Part shown: positions 44,278 to 53,549 of the stretch, piece after piece
Position numbering within the stretch: position 1 is the stretch's first letter
Layout: the number at the start of each line of letters is the position of its first letter
NCBI RefSeq assembly: GCF_039595935.1
Contig: NZ_JBCNKR010000006.1
Location: forward strand, 868,001 to 932,000
Direction of reading: 5' to 3'
DNA length: 64,000 nt
From: Flavobacterium sp.
GTDB taxonomy: Bacteria; Bacteroidota; Bacteroidia; Flavobacteriales; Flavobacteriaceae
Made by a program: the position numbers and the translations under genes
The notes under the pieces: generated by a model
What the model was told of the DNA's origin: nothing
What the model saw: the letters and a program-made list of their open reading frames with translations, nothing else
The model's database searches: none

Positions 44278-44307
44278 TTGTTTTCATTTACATTATAACT
44301 ACTTTTG
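44278..44307 (+). promoter_or_regulatory. Promoter of asd
   Basis: TTG (44278-44280), 19 bases, TACTTTTG (44300-44307), an exact Bacteroidetes promoter, 42 bases before the asd ATG. Confidence 0.75.
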
Positions 44308-44349
44308 CAATGTAAAATTTAGAATAATAGATATTTAAAAATATAAATA

Positions 44350-45339
44350 ATGAGAATTGCAGTTGTAGGTGCTACCGGAATGGTTGGCGAAGTAATGCTT
44401 AAAGTTTTAGCAGAAAGAAATTTTCCTGTTACAGAATTAATTCCTGTTGCGTCTGAAAGATCAGTAGGAAAAGAAATCGAATACAAAGGAACCAAATATA
44501 AAGTTGTAGGATTGCAAACTGCTGTAGATATGAAAGCTGATATTGCAGTTTTCTCTGCCGGAGGTGATACATCATTAGAATGGGCTCCAAAATTTGCTGC
44601 TGCCGGAACAACTGTAATCGACAATTCATCAGCATGGAGAATGGACCCAACTAAGAAATTAGTAGTTCCTGAAATCAATGCTTCTGTATTAACAAAAGAA
44701 GACAAAATTATTGCAAACCCAAACTGTTCTACTATTCAAATGGTAATGACTTTGGCGCCTTTGCATAAAAAATATAACATCAAAAGAATCATTGTTTCTA
44801 CTTACCAATCGATCACTGGAACTGGTGTAAAAGCAGTAAAACAATTAGAAAACGAATACGCAGGAATTCAGGGTGATATGGCTTACAAGTATCCAATTCA
44901 CAGAAATGCAATTCCACACTGTGATAGCTTTGAAGAAAATGGATATACTAAAGAAGAAATGAAATTAGTTCGTGAAACTCAAAAAATTCTTGGTGATAAC
45001 ACTATCAGAGTTACAGCTACTGCAGTTCGTGTACCAGTTGTAGGTGGGCATAGCGAAGCGGTAAATGTCGAGTTTACAAATGATTTTGATGTGAACGAAG
45101 TTCGCGAAATTCTTCACAATACTGATGGAGTAGTGGTACAGGATAACTTAGACACATTTACTTACCCAATGCCGTTATATGCTGAAGGTAAAAATGATGT
45201 TTTTGTTGGAAGAATTCGTCGCGACGAAAGCCAGCCAAATACATTAAACATGTGGATCGTTGCTGATAACTTAAGAAAAGGTGCTGCAACAAACACAATT
45301 CAAATCGCAGAATATTTAATTCAGGCTGGTTTGGTATAA
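44350..45339 (+). CDS. asd: Aspartate-semialdehyde dehydrogenase
   Basis: A 329-residue NADP enzyme of the lysine/threonine/methionine and diaminopimelate routes. N-terminal VVGATGMVGEVML binds NADP; Cys126 in NPNCST is the acyl-enzyme nucleophile; later VGGHSEAVNVEF holds the His base. Length and motifs are normal. Promoter and terminator frame it as a single gene. Confidence 0.96.
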   Translation: MRIAVVGATGMVGEVMLKVLAERNFPVTELIPVASERSVGKEIEYKGTKYKVVGLQTAVDMKADIAVFSAGGDTSLEWAPKFAAAGTTVIDNSSAWRMDPTKKLVVPEINASVLTKEDKIIANPNCSTIQMVMTLAPLHKKYNIKRIIVSTYQSITGTGVKAVKQLENEYAGIQGDMAYKYPIHRNAIPHCDSFEENGYTKEEMKLVRETQKILGDNTIRVTATAVRVPVVGGHSEAVNVEFTNDFDVNEVREILHNTDGVVVQDNLDTFTYPMPLYAEGKNDVFVGRIRRDESQPNTLNMWIVADNLRKGAATNTIQIAEYLIQAGLV

Positions 45340-45370
45340 TTAGAGATTAAAGAAAATTGTTATAAAGAAG

Positions 45371-45406
45371 AAACCGTAATTCCAGTAAGGTAATTACGGT
45401 TTTTTT
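45371..45406 (+). terminator. Terminator of asd
   Basis: AAACCGTAATT / AATTACGGTTT stem with a T-tract. Confidence 0.88.
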
Positions 45407-45433
45407 GATACCTTTTTTATGTATAGATAATAG

Positions 45434-45466
45434 AAACCCGACAGGTTTCTAAAACCTGTCGGGTTT
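45434..45466. repeat. CCCGACAGGTTT hairpin, copy 2
   Basis: AAACCCGACAGGTTT / AAACCTGTCGGGTTT, 15-bp stem with a three-base loop. Same core as 21380-21412. Confidence 0.85.
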
Positions 45467-45483
45467 GATTAAGTAAAAGGCAT

Positions 45484-45521
45484 AAAAAAAGCGAGAACCA
45501 TTTGATTCTCGCTTTTTTTAT
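45484..45521. terminator. Bidirectional terminator between asd and ferredoxin
   Basis: A-run, GCGAGAA, loop, TTCTCGC, T-run: works in either direction for the convergent genes. Confidence 0.88.
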
Positions 45522-45523
45522 TT

Positions 45524-45841
45524 TTAATATTCCGGAGCCAGTTCTAATTCTAGTCCTTCTAATTCTTCAGTAATTGGGATCTGACAACCTAAACGGCTGT
45601 TAGATTTAACATAAAACGCTTCCGAAAGCATAGCTTCTTCTTCATCTCCCATTTCTGGTAATGCAACATCATTAAGAACATAACACTGGCAGGAAGCGCA
45701 CATTGCCATTCCTCCGCAGGTTCCCTCAACAGGAAGTTCGTATGCTTTGCATAACTCCATTATATTCATTGCCATATCAGTCGGAGCTTGTAACTCGTGT
45801 ATAACTCCTTCTCGATCTTTAATCTTTATTAATACATCCAT
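45524..45841 (-). CDS. Adrenodoxin-type [2Fe-2S] ferredoxin
   Basis: A 105-residue electron carrier. The four cluster cysteines are Cys42, Cys48, Cys51 and Cys86 in GTCGGMAMCASC (x5 then x2 spacing) and RLGCQI. It lies in the same direction as the Mrp, NifU and 46378 genes, so it may feed Fe-S assembly. Confidence 0.92.
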   Translation of the reverse strand: MDVLIKIKDREGVIHELQAPTDMAMNIMELCKAYELPVEGTCGGMAMCASCQCYVLNDVALPEMGDEEEAMLSEAFYVKSNSRLGCQIPITEELEGLELELAPEY

Positions 45842-45898
45842 TTATTATTGGAATTTTATTGTCAGGATTTTATAACGTGAAAAAATCCTGTATTTATA

Positions 45899-46378
45899 CT
45901 AACTTGTAGGTTTAGTGCTAAATGCGTATTCTTTTCCGTTACTTTCTTTAAGACGCATTTTTACACCCAAAACGTAATCATTTTTTTCAAGAATGGTAAC
46001 AACTGCAACTACAGAATAATAATCTCTGTCTGATTGAAAAATTAATGTTCCCTCGTAAGTAGAGTTTAAAACTCCTTGTTTGTCTGTTGTTACAGAAACC
46101 TTTCTAGGGTTCATAAATTGAGCTGAACTGTATGTTGTTTTGTTGGCAAATTTTCCTTTTCCATCAACAAAATCATATAAGAAATCATAGTTTCCTATAG
46201 TTAGAGTACCAGGTACATCATTAGGGTTAATTGAAAATACAATTTTTCCTGAGTATGTAAAATCTGACCATTCTTCGGCTTCGCTTATCCAGGCTTTGTC
46301 AACAACAACTGTTTTATTTTGCGCATAATTTGCAGTCGCAAAAAACAATAATAAAAATAGAGCGTAAAAGTTCTTCAT
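45899..46378 (-). CDS. Secreted protein of unknown function (159 aa)
   Basis: Signal peptide 1-19 (FYALFLLLFFATANYAQ). The mature part is beta-rich with a VPGTLTIGNYDFLYDF segment and no cysteine. No family recalled. Located between ferredoxin and NifU but with a long gap upstream, so coregulation is uncertain. Confidence 0.6.
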   Translation of the reverse strand: MKNFYALFLLLFFATANYAQNKTVVVDKAWISEAEEWSDFTYSGKIVFSINPNDVPGTLTIGNYDFLYDFVDGKGKFANKTTYSSAQFMNPRKVSVTTDKQGVLNSTYEGTLIFQSDRDYYSVVAVVTILEKNDYVLGVKMRLKESNGKEYAFSTKPTS

Positions 46379-46594
46379 AAATTAAGATTTTAGGGTTATG
46401 TTACAAATTTAAGTTAAAAATGTAACAATTACTCAACTAAAACTCTTAAAACTTTATATTGTTTTTTATCAAATCTTCAAAAAACTATAAAATTACAATA
46501 GGTTTATTGAATTTTTATAAATGTTATTGCGTATAGGTCTATTATTCTTGTTAATTCTAATGAATCAAAATGACAGGATAAAAGCCAAATTTTG

Positions 46595-46834
46595 TTACAT
46601 TATATTCACCACAGTTTCGATTTGCGGTGCATATTTTTTTATAGTTGTTTCAACACCTGCTTTAAGTGTCATCTGATTAACGCTGCAGCTAATACAAGCT
46701 CCTTCAAGACGCACTTTTACGTGTTTATCCTCGTCGATAGAGACTAATGTAATATCTCCGCCATCAGACTTCAAGAAAGGCCTGATTTCGTCTAAGGCCA
46801 ATAAAACATTGTTTGTTAATTCTTCTGTTGTCAT
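46595..46834 (-). CDS. NifU-like C-terminal-domain Fe-S scaffold protein
   Basis: A 79-residue NifU C-terminal-type protein with GACISCSVNQ (CxxC). It binds a cluster and passes it to targets. Start MTTEELTNN (46834) is preferred; the longer frame adds 11 residues of poor context. It sits 87 bases from mrp on the same strand. Confidence 0.88.
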   Translation of the reverse strand: MTTEELTNNVLLALDEIRPFLKSDGGDITLVSIDEDKHVKVRLEGACISCSVNQMTLKAGVETTIKKYAPQIETVVNIM

Positions 46835-46920
46835 AATATTTAATGTGTCAATTAGAAAATGTGCCAATTAGAAAACTTTAAAAAAATTATCTCATTATCA
46901 CATTATCTCAATTATCCTAA

Positions 46921-48051
46921 TTAATTCTTTTTTACTGCAGAGCAGCCTGCCATTGTTGTAATTTTAATAGCTTCAGTTGCAGGAAGGCTTTCATTTCTGT
47001 TTACTGTTTCCTGCACTACATTTCTTGTGATTTCTTCAAAAACAGCTTCAATTGGCGATGCTGTCTGTAGAGCAGCCGGACGTCCGTAATCTCCAGCTTC
47101 ACGAATAGACTGTACAATTGGAACTTCTCCTAAAAACGGAACATTTAAATCTTGTGCAAGGTTTTTAGCACCTTCTTGTCCAAAGATATAATACTTATTA
47201 TTTGGCAGTTCTTCTGGTGTAAAGTAAGCCATGTTTTCGATAATTCCTAAAACAGGAACATTAATGTTATCCTGCATAAACATCGAAACTCCTTTTTTAG
47301 CATCGGCAAGAGCCACGGCCTGCGGAGTACTTACTACAACAGCTCCTGTAATTGGTAAAGACTGCATGATTGAAAGGTGAATATCGCCAGTTCCCGGAGG
47401 AAGGTCTAAAAGCATAAAATCTAATTCTCCCCAGTCTGCATCAAAAATCATTTGATTTAAAGCTTTTGCAGCCATAGGTCCTCTCCAGATTACAGCCTGA
47501 CTTGGTGCTGTAAAGAATCCGATAGAAAGCATTTTGATTTCATAACTTTCAATTGGTTTCATTTTTGATTTTCCGTCAACGTTTATTGAAACCGGTTTTT
47601 CGTTTTCAACATCAAACATAATTGGCATAGAAGGCCCATAAACATCGGCATCTAAAACACCAACTTTAAAACCCATTTTTGCCAACTTAACGGCAAGATT
47701 TGCAGTAACTGTTGATTTACCAACTCCTCCTTTTCCAGAAGCTACAGCAATAATATTTTTAATTCCCGGAATAGCACGACCTTTAATTTCGGTTTTCTCA
47801 GGAGCTTCAACTTTAATATTTACTTTTACTTTTGCATCAGCAGATATTAAATCATGAATTGTTTTTTTAATATCGTCTTCAGCTCTTTTTTTAATGTGCA
47901 TTGCCGGAGTATGTAATACTAAATCAACTACAACTTCGTCGCCAAAAGTAAGTACGTTTGAAACCGCACCGCTTTCGACCATATTTTTTCCTTCTCCAGC
48001 TATAGTGATTGTTTCTAAAGCTTTTAGAATTTCTTTTCTATCTAATTTCAT
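46921..48051 (-). CDS. Mrp/ApbC-type iron-sulfur carrier ATPase
   Basis: A 376-residue P-loop carrier for Fe-S clusters. N-terminal MIP18-like domain 1-80, then P-loop GKGGVGKSTVTANLA and the DxxPPGTGD motif LLDLPPGTGD. In most Mrp a CxxC follows NMxxF; here the sequence is ENMAYFTPEELPNNKYY, without cysteines, as in Bacteroidetes homologues, so cluster binding may differ. Only one Cys lies near the C-terminus (MAGCSAVKK). A TATCTTTG box lies at 48124-48131 upstream. Confidence 0.92.
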   Translation of the reverse strand: MKLDRKEILKALETITIAGEGKNMVESGAVSNVLTFGDEVVVDLVLHTPAMHIKKRAEDDIKKTIHDLISADAKVKVNIKVEAPEKTEIKGRAIPGIKNIIAVASGKGGVGKSTVTANLAVKLAKMGFKVGVLDADVYGPSMPIMFDVENEKPVSINVDGKSKMKPIESYEIKMLSIGFFTAPSQAVIWRGPMAAKALNQMIFDADWGELDFMLLDLPPGTGDIHLSIMQSLPITGAVVVSTPQAVALADAKKGVSMFMQDNINVPVLGIIENMAYFTPEELPNNKYYIFGQEGAKNLAQDLNVPFLGEVPIVQSIREAGDYGRPAALQTASPIEAVFEEITRNVVQETVNRNESLPATEAIKITTMAGCSAVKKN

Positions 48052-48131
48052 TTTATTGTGCTATTATGTATGGAATGAAATCGGTTCAATAAATCTATGT
48101 TAATTTAAACTGATTTCAGACTGCAAAGATA

Positions 48132-48471
48132 ACAGATTAAGTTCGGATTTAAACTCTTTTAAATTGTATTTATTGATATTGAGATTAGTCAAAATGATTA
48201 CTATATTTTCTTTAAAATTATAAAAATCGGGTTAAGATGGTAAAAAAGCATGCTTTGAAGCTATTTTGATGAATACAATCTGTACAGATTTGTATGAAAA
48301 TTATAACATAAAATGTAAGAATTGTCAATTATCTTAATTAAATTTGAGTTCCCTAAATCGAAGATTTCCAAATAGTACAAAAAAGTATCAAAACTTATTT
48401 TTGGAGTTTCTTTATGAGTTTTCGATATTTTTTAAAATGATTTTTTGTATAAAAATTTAAACTTTAAAAAT
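48132..48471. other. Intergenic region, nothing recognised
   Basis: AT-rich space between divergent mrp and L,D-transpeptidase genes; it holds both promoters but no full consensus was found beyond the mrp box. Confidence 0.5.
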
Positions 48472-50091
48472 ATGCGAAATTTTACTTCACTCTCTGTAAT
48501 TATTGCCTGTAGTTTTTTAATGTTTTCTTTTAATTCAACAAGCAATACTTTAAAAAACAAAAACGATATCAAGGAATTTGAAAATGTTTTTGCTTCCAAA
48601 AATAATTTTGTTTTAGGAACACTTGATGCCGCTTCTATAAGCAGTTTTTACAAAAAATATCCCAAACTAAAGAAATACCAAACAGATGTCGAAGAGCTTT
48701 ACAAAAAGAAAGAATACAAATTGATTTGGTATGATGATAAAAGCGTAAGCGAATTTGGTGCTTTATTGTATCACAAAGTTAGTCTGTTGGAAGAACAGGG
48801 GATAAATGCCGAAATGCCTTATATGGATTTGGTCGATGATGTTTTTAATGAAAATGTTTCAAATAAACTGCCACAAATAGATACTGAACTTTTGCTTTCT
48901 AACATGTATGTGTTTTATGCAAGTAATGTTTACTCTGGTGTCGATCCCGAAACATTAAAAAAAATTGGATGGTTTTTGCCTACAAAGACCATTTCGTACG
49001 ATAGAATTTTAGATTCGTTAATGGGAGATCCAAGCCGATTGAATAAAGACGAAAATCTTCTCTTTAGCCAGTATTATAAACTTCAAAATGTTTTACAGAG
49101 ATACCGCAATATCGAAAAAAACGGACTTTGGAAAAAAATCGCAATTGATGAAGCCAATTTCAAAGAGTTAAAACCTTTAGACAGCGGAAAAGTGATCCAG
49201 CAGATTAGGGAACGTTTGTTTGTAGTTGGCGATTTAAAAGAAGATTCTAAAAGTAAATATTATGACCAGGAAATGATGGACGCCGTTTTAAAGTATAAAA
49301 AGCGTTACGGACTTAAATTGAATTATACTTTTACAAAAGAACAAATCGATCAGATGAATGAGCCAATAGGCAATAGAATTCGAACTATTATGCTGAATAT
49401 GGAACGCTGCAGATGGATTCCGACGAAACTGGCAAAAGCCGATGAATATGTAATGGTAAATATTCCGTCGTTTAGATTGGTTTATGTAAAAAATGGAAAA
49501 TATGATTTAGTTTCGGATGTTTTTGTGGGAACGCGAATGACCGAAACGGTAATTTTTAGCGGCAATATCGACCGAATTGTTTTCAGTCCTTATTGGTACG
49601 TTCCGGCAAGTATCATCAAAAATGAATTAAAACTCAAAATGGCCGAAGACAAAAATTACCTCGCAGATCATAATATGGAATGGAATGGAGGTAATGTGAG
49701 ACAAAAACCCGGACCGAATAATTCTTTGGGATTAGTCAAATTTTTGTTTCCAAATCCAAATGATATTTACCTGCACGATACGCCTGCAAAAAGTTTGTTT
49801 GATTTTGAAAAACGTATTTTTAGCCATGGCTGCATTAATGTAAAAGATGCAAAACAACTGGCATTAGAAATTTTAAAAGACAATCCAGACTGGCCGGTAG
49901 ATAAAATTAATCAAGCCATGAGCGGTGAAAAAGAAACGGTTTGCATGCTCAAAAAGAAAATACCAATTTATATAGGATATTTTACGGCCTGGGTAAACGA
50001 CGATGGCGAAATTGGTTTTTATCCTGATGTTTATGACCGCGATCCACGTTTAGATAAACTGCTTTATTCTGATGCTGTTGCCTTAAAATAA
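48472..50091 (+). CDS. L,D-transpeptidase (YcbB-like)
   Basis: A 539-residue periplasmic enzyme that makes 3-3 peptidoglycan crosslinks. Signal peptide at about 1-21 if start is 48472; an upstream in-frame ATG at 48445 adds nine residues. Peptidoglycan-binding-like region near 240-300, then the YkuD catalytic domain with SHGCINV (Cys454). Layout is like YcbB/LdtD. A CCCCGTCAGGAT hairpin follows. Confidence 0.92.
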   Translation: MRNFTSLSVIIACSFLMFSFNSTSNTLKNKNDIKEFENVFASKNNFVLGTLDAASISSFYKKYPKLKKYQTDVEELYKKKEYKLIWYDDKSVSEFGALLYHKVSLLEEQGINAEMPYMDLVDDVFNENVSNKLPQIDTELLLSNMYVFYASNVYSGVDPETLKKIGWFLPTKTISYDRILDSLMGDPSRLNKDENLLFSQYYKLQNVLQRYRNIEKNGLWKKIAIDEANFKELKPLDSGKVIQQIRERLFVVGDLKEDSKSKYYDQEMMDAVLKYKKRYGLKLNYTFTKEQIDQMNEPIGNRIRTIMLNMERCRWIPTKLAKADEYVMVNIPSFRLVYVKNGKYDLVSDVFVGTRMTETVIFSGNIDRIVFSPYWYVPASIIKNELKLKMAEDKNYLADHNMEWNGGNVRQKPGPNNSLGLVKFLFPNPNDIYLHDTPAKSLFDFEKRIFSHGCINVKDAKQLALEILKDNPDWPVDKINQAMSGEKETVCMLKKKIPIYIGYFTAWVNDDGEIGFYPDVYDRDPRLDKLLYSDAVALK

Positions 50092-50096
50092 AAGCA

Positions 50097-50132
50097 AATC
50101 CCCGTCAGGATTCTCATATCCTGACGGGGATT
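50097..50132. terminator. Hairpin between L,D-transpeptidase and ABC permease genes
   Basis: AATCCCCGTCAGGAT / ATCCTGACGGGGATT, 15-bp stem, followed by TCTTT. Related in design to the CCCGACAGG hairpins at 21380 and 45434. It separates convergent genes. Confidence 0.75.
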
Positions 50133-50155
50133 CTTTAAAAAAATGGTCTACAAGT

Positions 50156-52582
50156 TTATTCGTATTTTAAATATTTTAAAACGTCTATTTTAGTAACCTG
50201 ATACGCTTTTGCCAAAACAATCAGCAGAGTAAGCATTACCAGCGAAATAAGTGCAACGGTAAACGGAACAGGTGAAATGTTGATTCTGAAAGCGAAATCC
50301 TCCAGCCATTTCTGCAATAAAATATAAGCCGGAACAATACCAATTCCAAATCCCATAAAGCAGAAAAGAATATATTGTTTTGATAATTCTTTCAATAAAA
50401 CATCCGTTTCGGCACCAAGGGTTTTTCTAATCGCAATTTCTTTCAGTCTTCTTTCCATCGAAAATGATGCCAAAGCAAACAATCCGAAAATAGCAATCGT
50501 GATTACAACCAGATTCAGGATAAAAAACAAATCTTTTTGTTTGACTTGTTCCTCATAAGTTCTCGCAAAACCTTTATTTACAAATTCATAAAAGAAAGGA
50601 TAATCCGGATTAACGTTTTTCTCCCAATATACCTTCAGTTTATCTAATGTTTCAGATAAATTATTTGGAGAAACCTTTACATACACATTTTGAAAATTAT
50701 TCCATTTTAAAGTTTTCATGTTGATGAAAACCATTGGCGGAACTTTATTTTGAAGTCCGGTAATGTGAAAATCCTTTACAACGCCCACAACCTTAAATTT
50801 CATAATGCCTTTTTCGCCGCCCCAGCCCGAAGTTATGACCGTATTAATTGGATTTTTAAGGCCTAAAGTTTTAGCCAGCGTTTCATTTATAAGCCAGTTA
50901 TCGATAGTGTCCGAAGCAAATTTTGGAGACAAATCGCGGCCTTCAACAATTTTAATTTTCATCATTTTCAAAAAGTCAAAATCCATTTCGACATTTCTCG
51001 GCTGAACAAAAACACCATTGTGTGTAAAACCAGAGCTGGAATTTGTACTGTTTCCAAAAGTTCCTGCAAAAGTAGAAACTTCCTCAACTCCCGGAATTTT
51101 AAGAATTTCTTGTTTGGTAAGCTGGTATTTATCGCCTTTTTTAGCATAATCCTGATAATTAAACGGAATTCTGATAACCTGATTTCCGCTAAAACCAAGA
51201 TCTTTATTCATCATATAATCAACCTGAGAATTTACAATTAGAGCTCCAATGATAAAGAAAGCCGCAATTCCGAATTGAAAAATAAGCATCGAATTTCGAA
51301 TCCAGATACCGCTTTTACTTCTGGAGAAATTCCCTTTTAATACTTTTAAAGTTTCAAAGTTTGAGATATAAATGGCAGGGAATATACCAGCAAGAATGAT
51401 TACTAATCCAAAAATCAAAATGAGCTGCAGGTAAAATTCACCGCCATTCATAGTCAGGGTTTTTCTTAAAAATGTATTGTAATACGGTAAAGAAAGCTCT
51501 ACAATTGCCAGGGCAAACAAGATTGAAAGCGTTACAATTATGGCAGTTTCAAATATAAACTGTCCTATAATTTGGTTTTTTGAAGCACCTACAATTTTTC
51601 GAACACCTACTTCTTTAGCACGTTTTATAGCAGAAGCCGTTGCCAGGTTAATATAATTTACCAATGATAAAACCAAAATTAAGATCGATAAACCCACCAT
51701 GATATAAATAAGCTGTAAATTTCCTTTTCCTTCCGGAGCATTAGACCCCGTAGTTTTTGTACCGTGCAGACGTGAAGTTTTAAGCTGGTCAAGAACAATT
51801 TTAATTTCACCGTTTTCTTTAATATACTGTTCAACAGTCTGACCGCTTTCTTTAGCATCTTTTAAAGTTCTGTTTACATAATTTACGTTATGCATTTTCT
51901 TTAAAACGACATTAATATCAGCATCTTTTTTAATTTTAATTTTTAAGCCATAACTGAAATTTCCCCAATTATTAATATCATCTTCGCGAATAATACCGCC
52001 AAAAACGTAGTTAGGTTCAACAGAAGAAGGTCTCATAATGCGATAAACAGATTTTACAATGTATGGCTTATCGTTGTATATAATCGATTTTCCTATTGGG
52101 TCTTCATCATTAAAAAGCAGTTTAGCTTGTTCTTCGGCAATTGCTACACTGTTTTTTTCTTTTAAAATATCTTTTTTTGCTCCTTTAATAATTGGAAAAG
52201 GAAAGAAATCAAAAAAGTTATTATCAGATATCGTGATCTTTTTATCGATCAGTTTTTTATTCTGATATTTTACAACAGCCTCATTATACCAATCGTTCAT
52301 AAAGCAAATCTGTTCAATTTCAGTAATTGCAGCTTTGCAGGTATTTCCAAACGGAATCGAACTTGTTGCCCAGGTATCACCAGTTCCTCCAATTACATTT
52401 AAAACCTGATATACATTTTCTTTCTCAGGATTCCATTGATCATAAGCATGCTCATTATTCCAGTATAAGATGGCAAATATGACGCTGGCAACTCCAATGC
52501 TTAATCCTAAAACATTCAAAAGCGAAAACAATTTGCTCTGCCTTAAATGGTAAATAAATATTTTAAACCAGTTAAAAATCAT
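50156..52582 (-). CDS. ABC transporter permease, FtsX/MacB type
   Basis: An 808-residue inner-membrane permease. Two repeats of MacB periplasmic core plus FtsX four-helix domain: helix at 20-40, periplasmic part 45-270, helices 285-400 (IKRAKEVGVRKIVGAS), second helix and periplasmic part 430-660, final helices 690-800 (LKEIAIRKTLGAETDVLLK). No ATPase in this chain; its partner is encoded at 52721 just upstream. Members export peptides, antibiotics or lipoproteins; substrate unknown. Confidence 0.88.
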   Translation of the reverse strand: MIFNWFKIFIYHLRQSKLFSLLNVLGLSIGVASVIFAILYWNNEHAYDQWNPEKENVYQVLNVIGGTGDTWATSSIPFGNTCKAAITEIEQICFMNDWYNEAVVKYQNKKLIDKKITISDNNFFDFFPFPIIKGAKKDILKEKNSVAIAEEQAKLLFNDEDPIGKSIIYNDKPYIVKSVYRIMRPSSVEPNYVFGGIIREDDINNWGNFSYGLKIKIKKDADINVVLKKMHNVNYVNRTLKDAKESGQTVEQYIKENGEIKIVLDQLKTSRLHGTKTTGSNAPEGKGNLQLIYIMVGLSILILVLSLVNYINLATASAIKRAKEVGVRKIVGASKNQIIGQFIFETAIIVTLSILFALAIVELSLPYYNTFLRKTLTMNGGEFYLQLILIFGLVIILAGIFPAIYISNFETLKVLKGNFSRSKSGIWIRNSMLIFQFGIAAFFIIGALIVNSQVDYMMNKDLGFSGNQVIRIPFNYQDYAKKGDKYQLTKQEILKIPGVEEVSTFAGTFGNSTNSSSGFTHNGVFVQPRNVEMDFDFLKMMKIKIVEGRDLSPKFASDTIDNWLINETLAKTLGLKNPINTVITSGWGGEKGIMKFKVVGVVKDFHITGLQNKVPPMVFINMKTLKWNNFQNVYVKVSPNNLSETLDKLKVYWEKNVNPDYPFFYEFVNKGFARTYEEQVKQKDLFFILNLVVITIAIFGLFALASFSMERRLKEIAIRKTLGAETDVLLKELSKQYILFCFMGFGIGIVPAYILLQKWLEDFAFRINISPVPFTVALISLVMLTLLIVLAKAYQVTKIDVLKYLKYE

Positions 52583-52638
52583 GGTATAAGTTTTTAATTA
52601 TGTTAGTTATTTTTTGGTCTAAAGGCCGGTTTTGCCTT

Positions 52639-52713
52639 TTAAAAAAGAAGAGTAAAAAATTTGCAAACAAATTCTGCCAGAACTAAGATTGCGGTAACAA
52701 CAAAGTTTATCAT
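52639..52713 (-). CDS. Possible 24-residue hydrophobic micropeptide
   Basis: An open frame MINFVVTAILVLAEFVCKFF then TLLF between the ATPase and permease genes on the same strand. One membrane helix by composition. No homologue recalled. It may be chance; the operon position makes it worth noting. Confidence 0.3.
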   Translation of the reverse strand: MINFVVTAILVLAEFVCKFFTLLF

Positions 52714-52720
52714 TTTGTAA

Positions 52721-53428
52721 TTATTTAGCGTCCATAAAAACATCCACATTTCTCTGATTTAGTTTTTCAGAGAATATAACTCCGTCTTTCATATGAATTG
52801 TTCTTTGTGAAAAAGAAGCATCATAATCAGAGTGGGTAACCATCAAAATTGTAGCGCCTTTGGCATGTAAATCAGTCAAAAGTTCCATAACCTCATTACC
52901 ATTTTTACTATCCAGATTTCCTGTTGGCTCATCGGCCAGAATAATTTTAGGATCGTTAACCAAAGCTCTCGCCACGGCAACTCTTTGCTGCTGACCTCCT
53001 GAAAGCTGCTGCGGAAAATGTTTCAATCGGTGTGAAATATTTAATTTATCAGCAATAGCTTCGATTTTTTGTTTTCGGTCAGATGCTTTTACGTTATTGT
53101 AAAGCAAAGGCAGTTCGATATTATCATAAACAGAAAGCTCGTCGATTAAGTTGAAATTCTGAAATATGAAACCAATATTTTCTTTACGAACAGCCGCTCT
53201 GCCTTTTTCTTTTAAACCAATCATTTCCTGATCTAACAATTTATAACTACCGTCATTTGCGCTGTCCAAAAGACCAATTATATTCAACAAAGTTGATTTT
53301 CCACAGCCAGAAGGTCCCATAATAGTGAGGAAATCACCTTTTTTAATTTCAAGATTAATACCGCTTAACGCAGCAGTTTCAACTTCTTCGGTTCTAAATA
53401 CTTTGGTTAAATTTTGTATCGTAATCAT
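52721..53428 (-). CDS. ABC transporter ATPase, MacB/LolD type
   Basis: A 235-residue ATPase that powers the FtsX permease. Walker A GPSGCGKST, signature LSGGQQQRVAVARALVNDP, Walker B ILADEPTGNLD, switch MVTHSD. Same operon as the HlyD-type adaptor upstream and permease downstream. Confidence 0.94.
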   Translation of the reverse strand: MITIQNLTKVFRTEEVETAALSGINLEIKKGDFLTIMGPSGCGKSTLLNIIGLLDSANDGSYKLLDQEMIGLKEKGRAAVRKENIGFIFQNFNLIDELSVYDNIELPLLYNNVKASDRKQKIEAIADKLNISHRLKHFPQQLSGGQQQRVAVARALVNDPKIILADEPTGNLDSKNGNEVMELLTDLHAKGATILMVTHSDYDASFSQRTIHMKDGVIFSEKLNQRNVDVFMDAK

Positions 53429-53549
53429 AATTTTAAAGATTAGTTATTAATTCGTTTTTTGATTGATGATTGAATGATTATTAATTATAAATGGTTAATT
53501 ATAAATTGTAAACTGTAACTGAATACTGCGACTGAAAACTGAACACTAA

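Noticed and set aside
44319..44705. 128-codon minus-strand frame over asd
   Set aside because: Covers the asd promoter and NADP motif on the other strand; no independent evidence.
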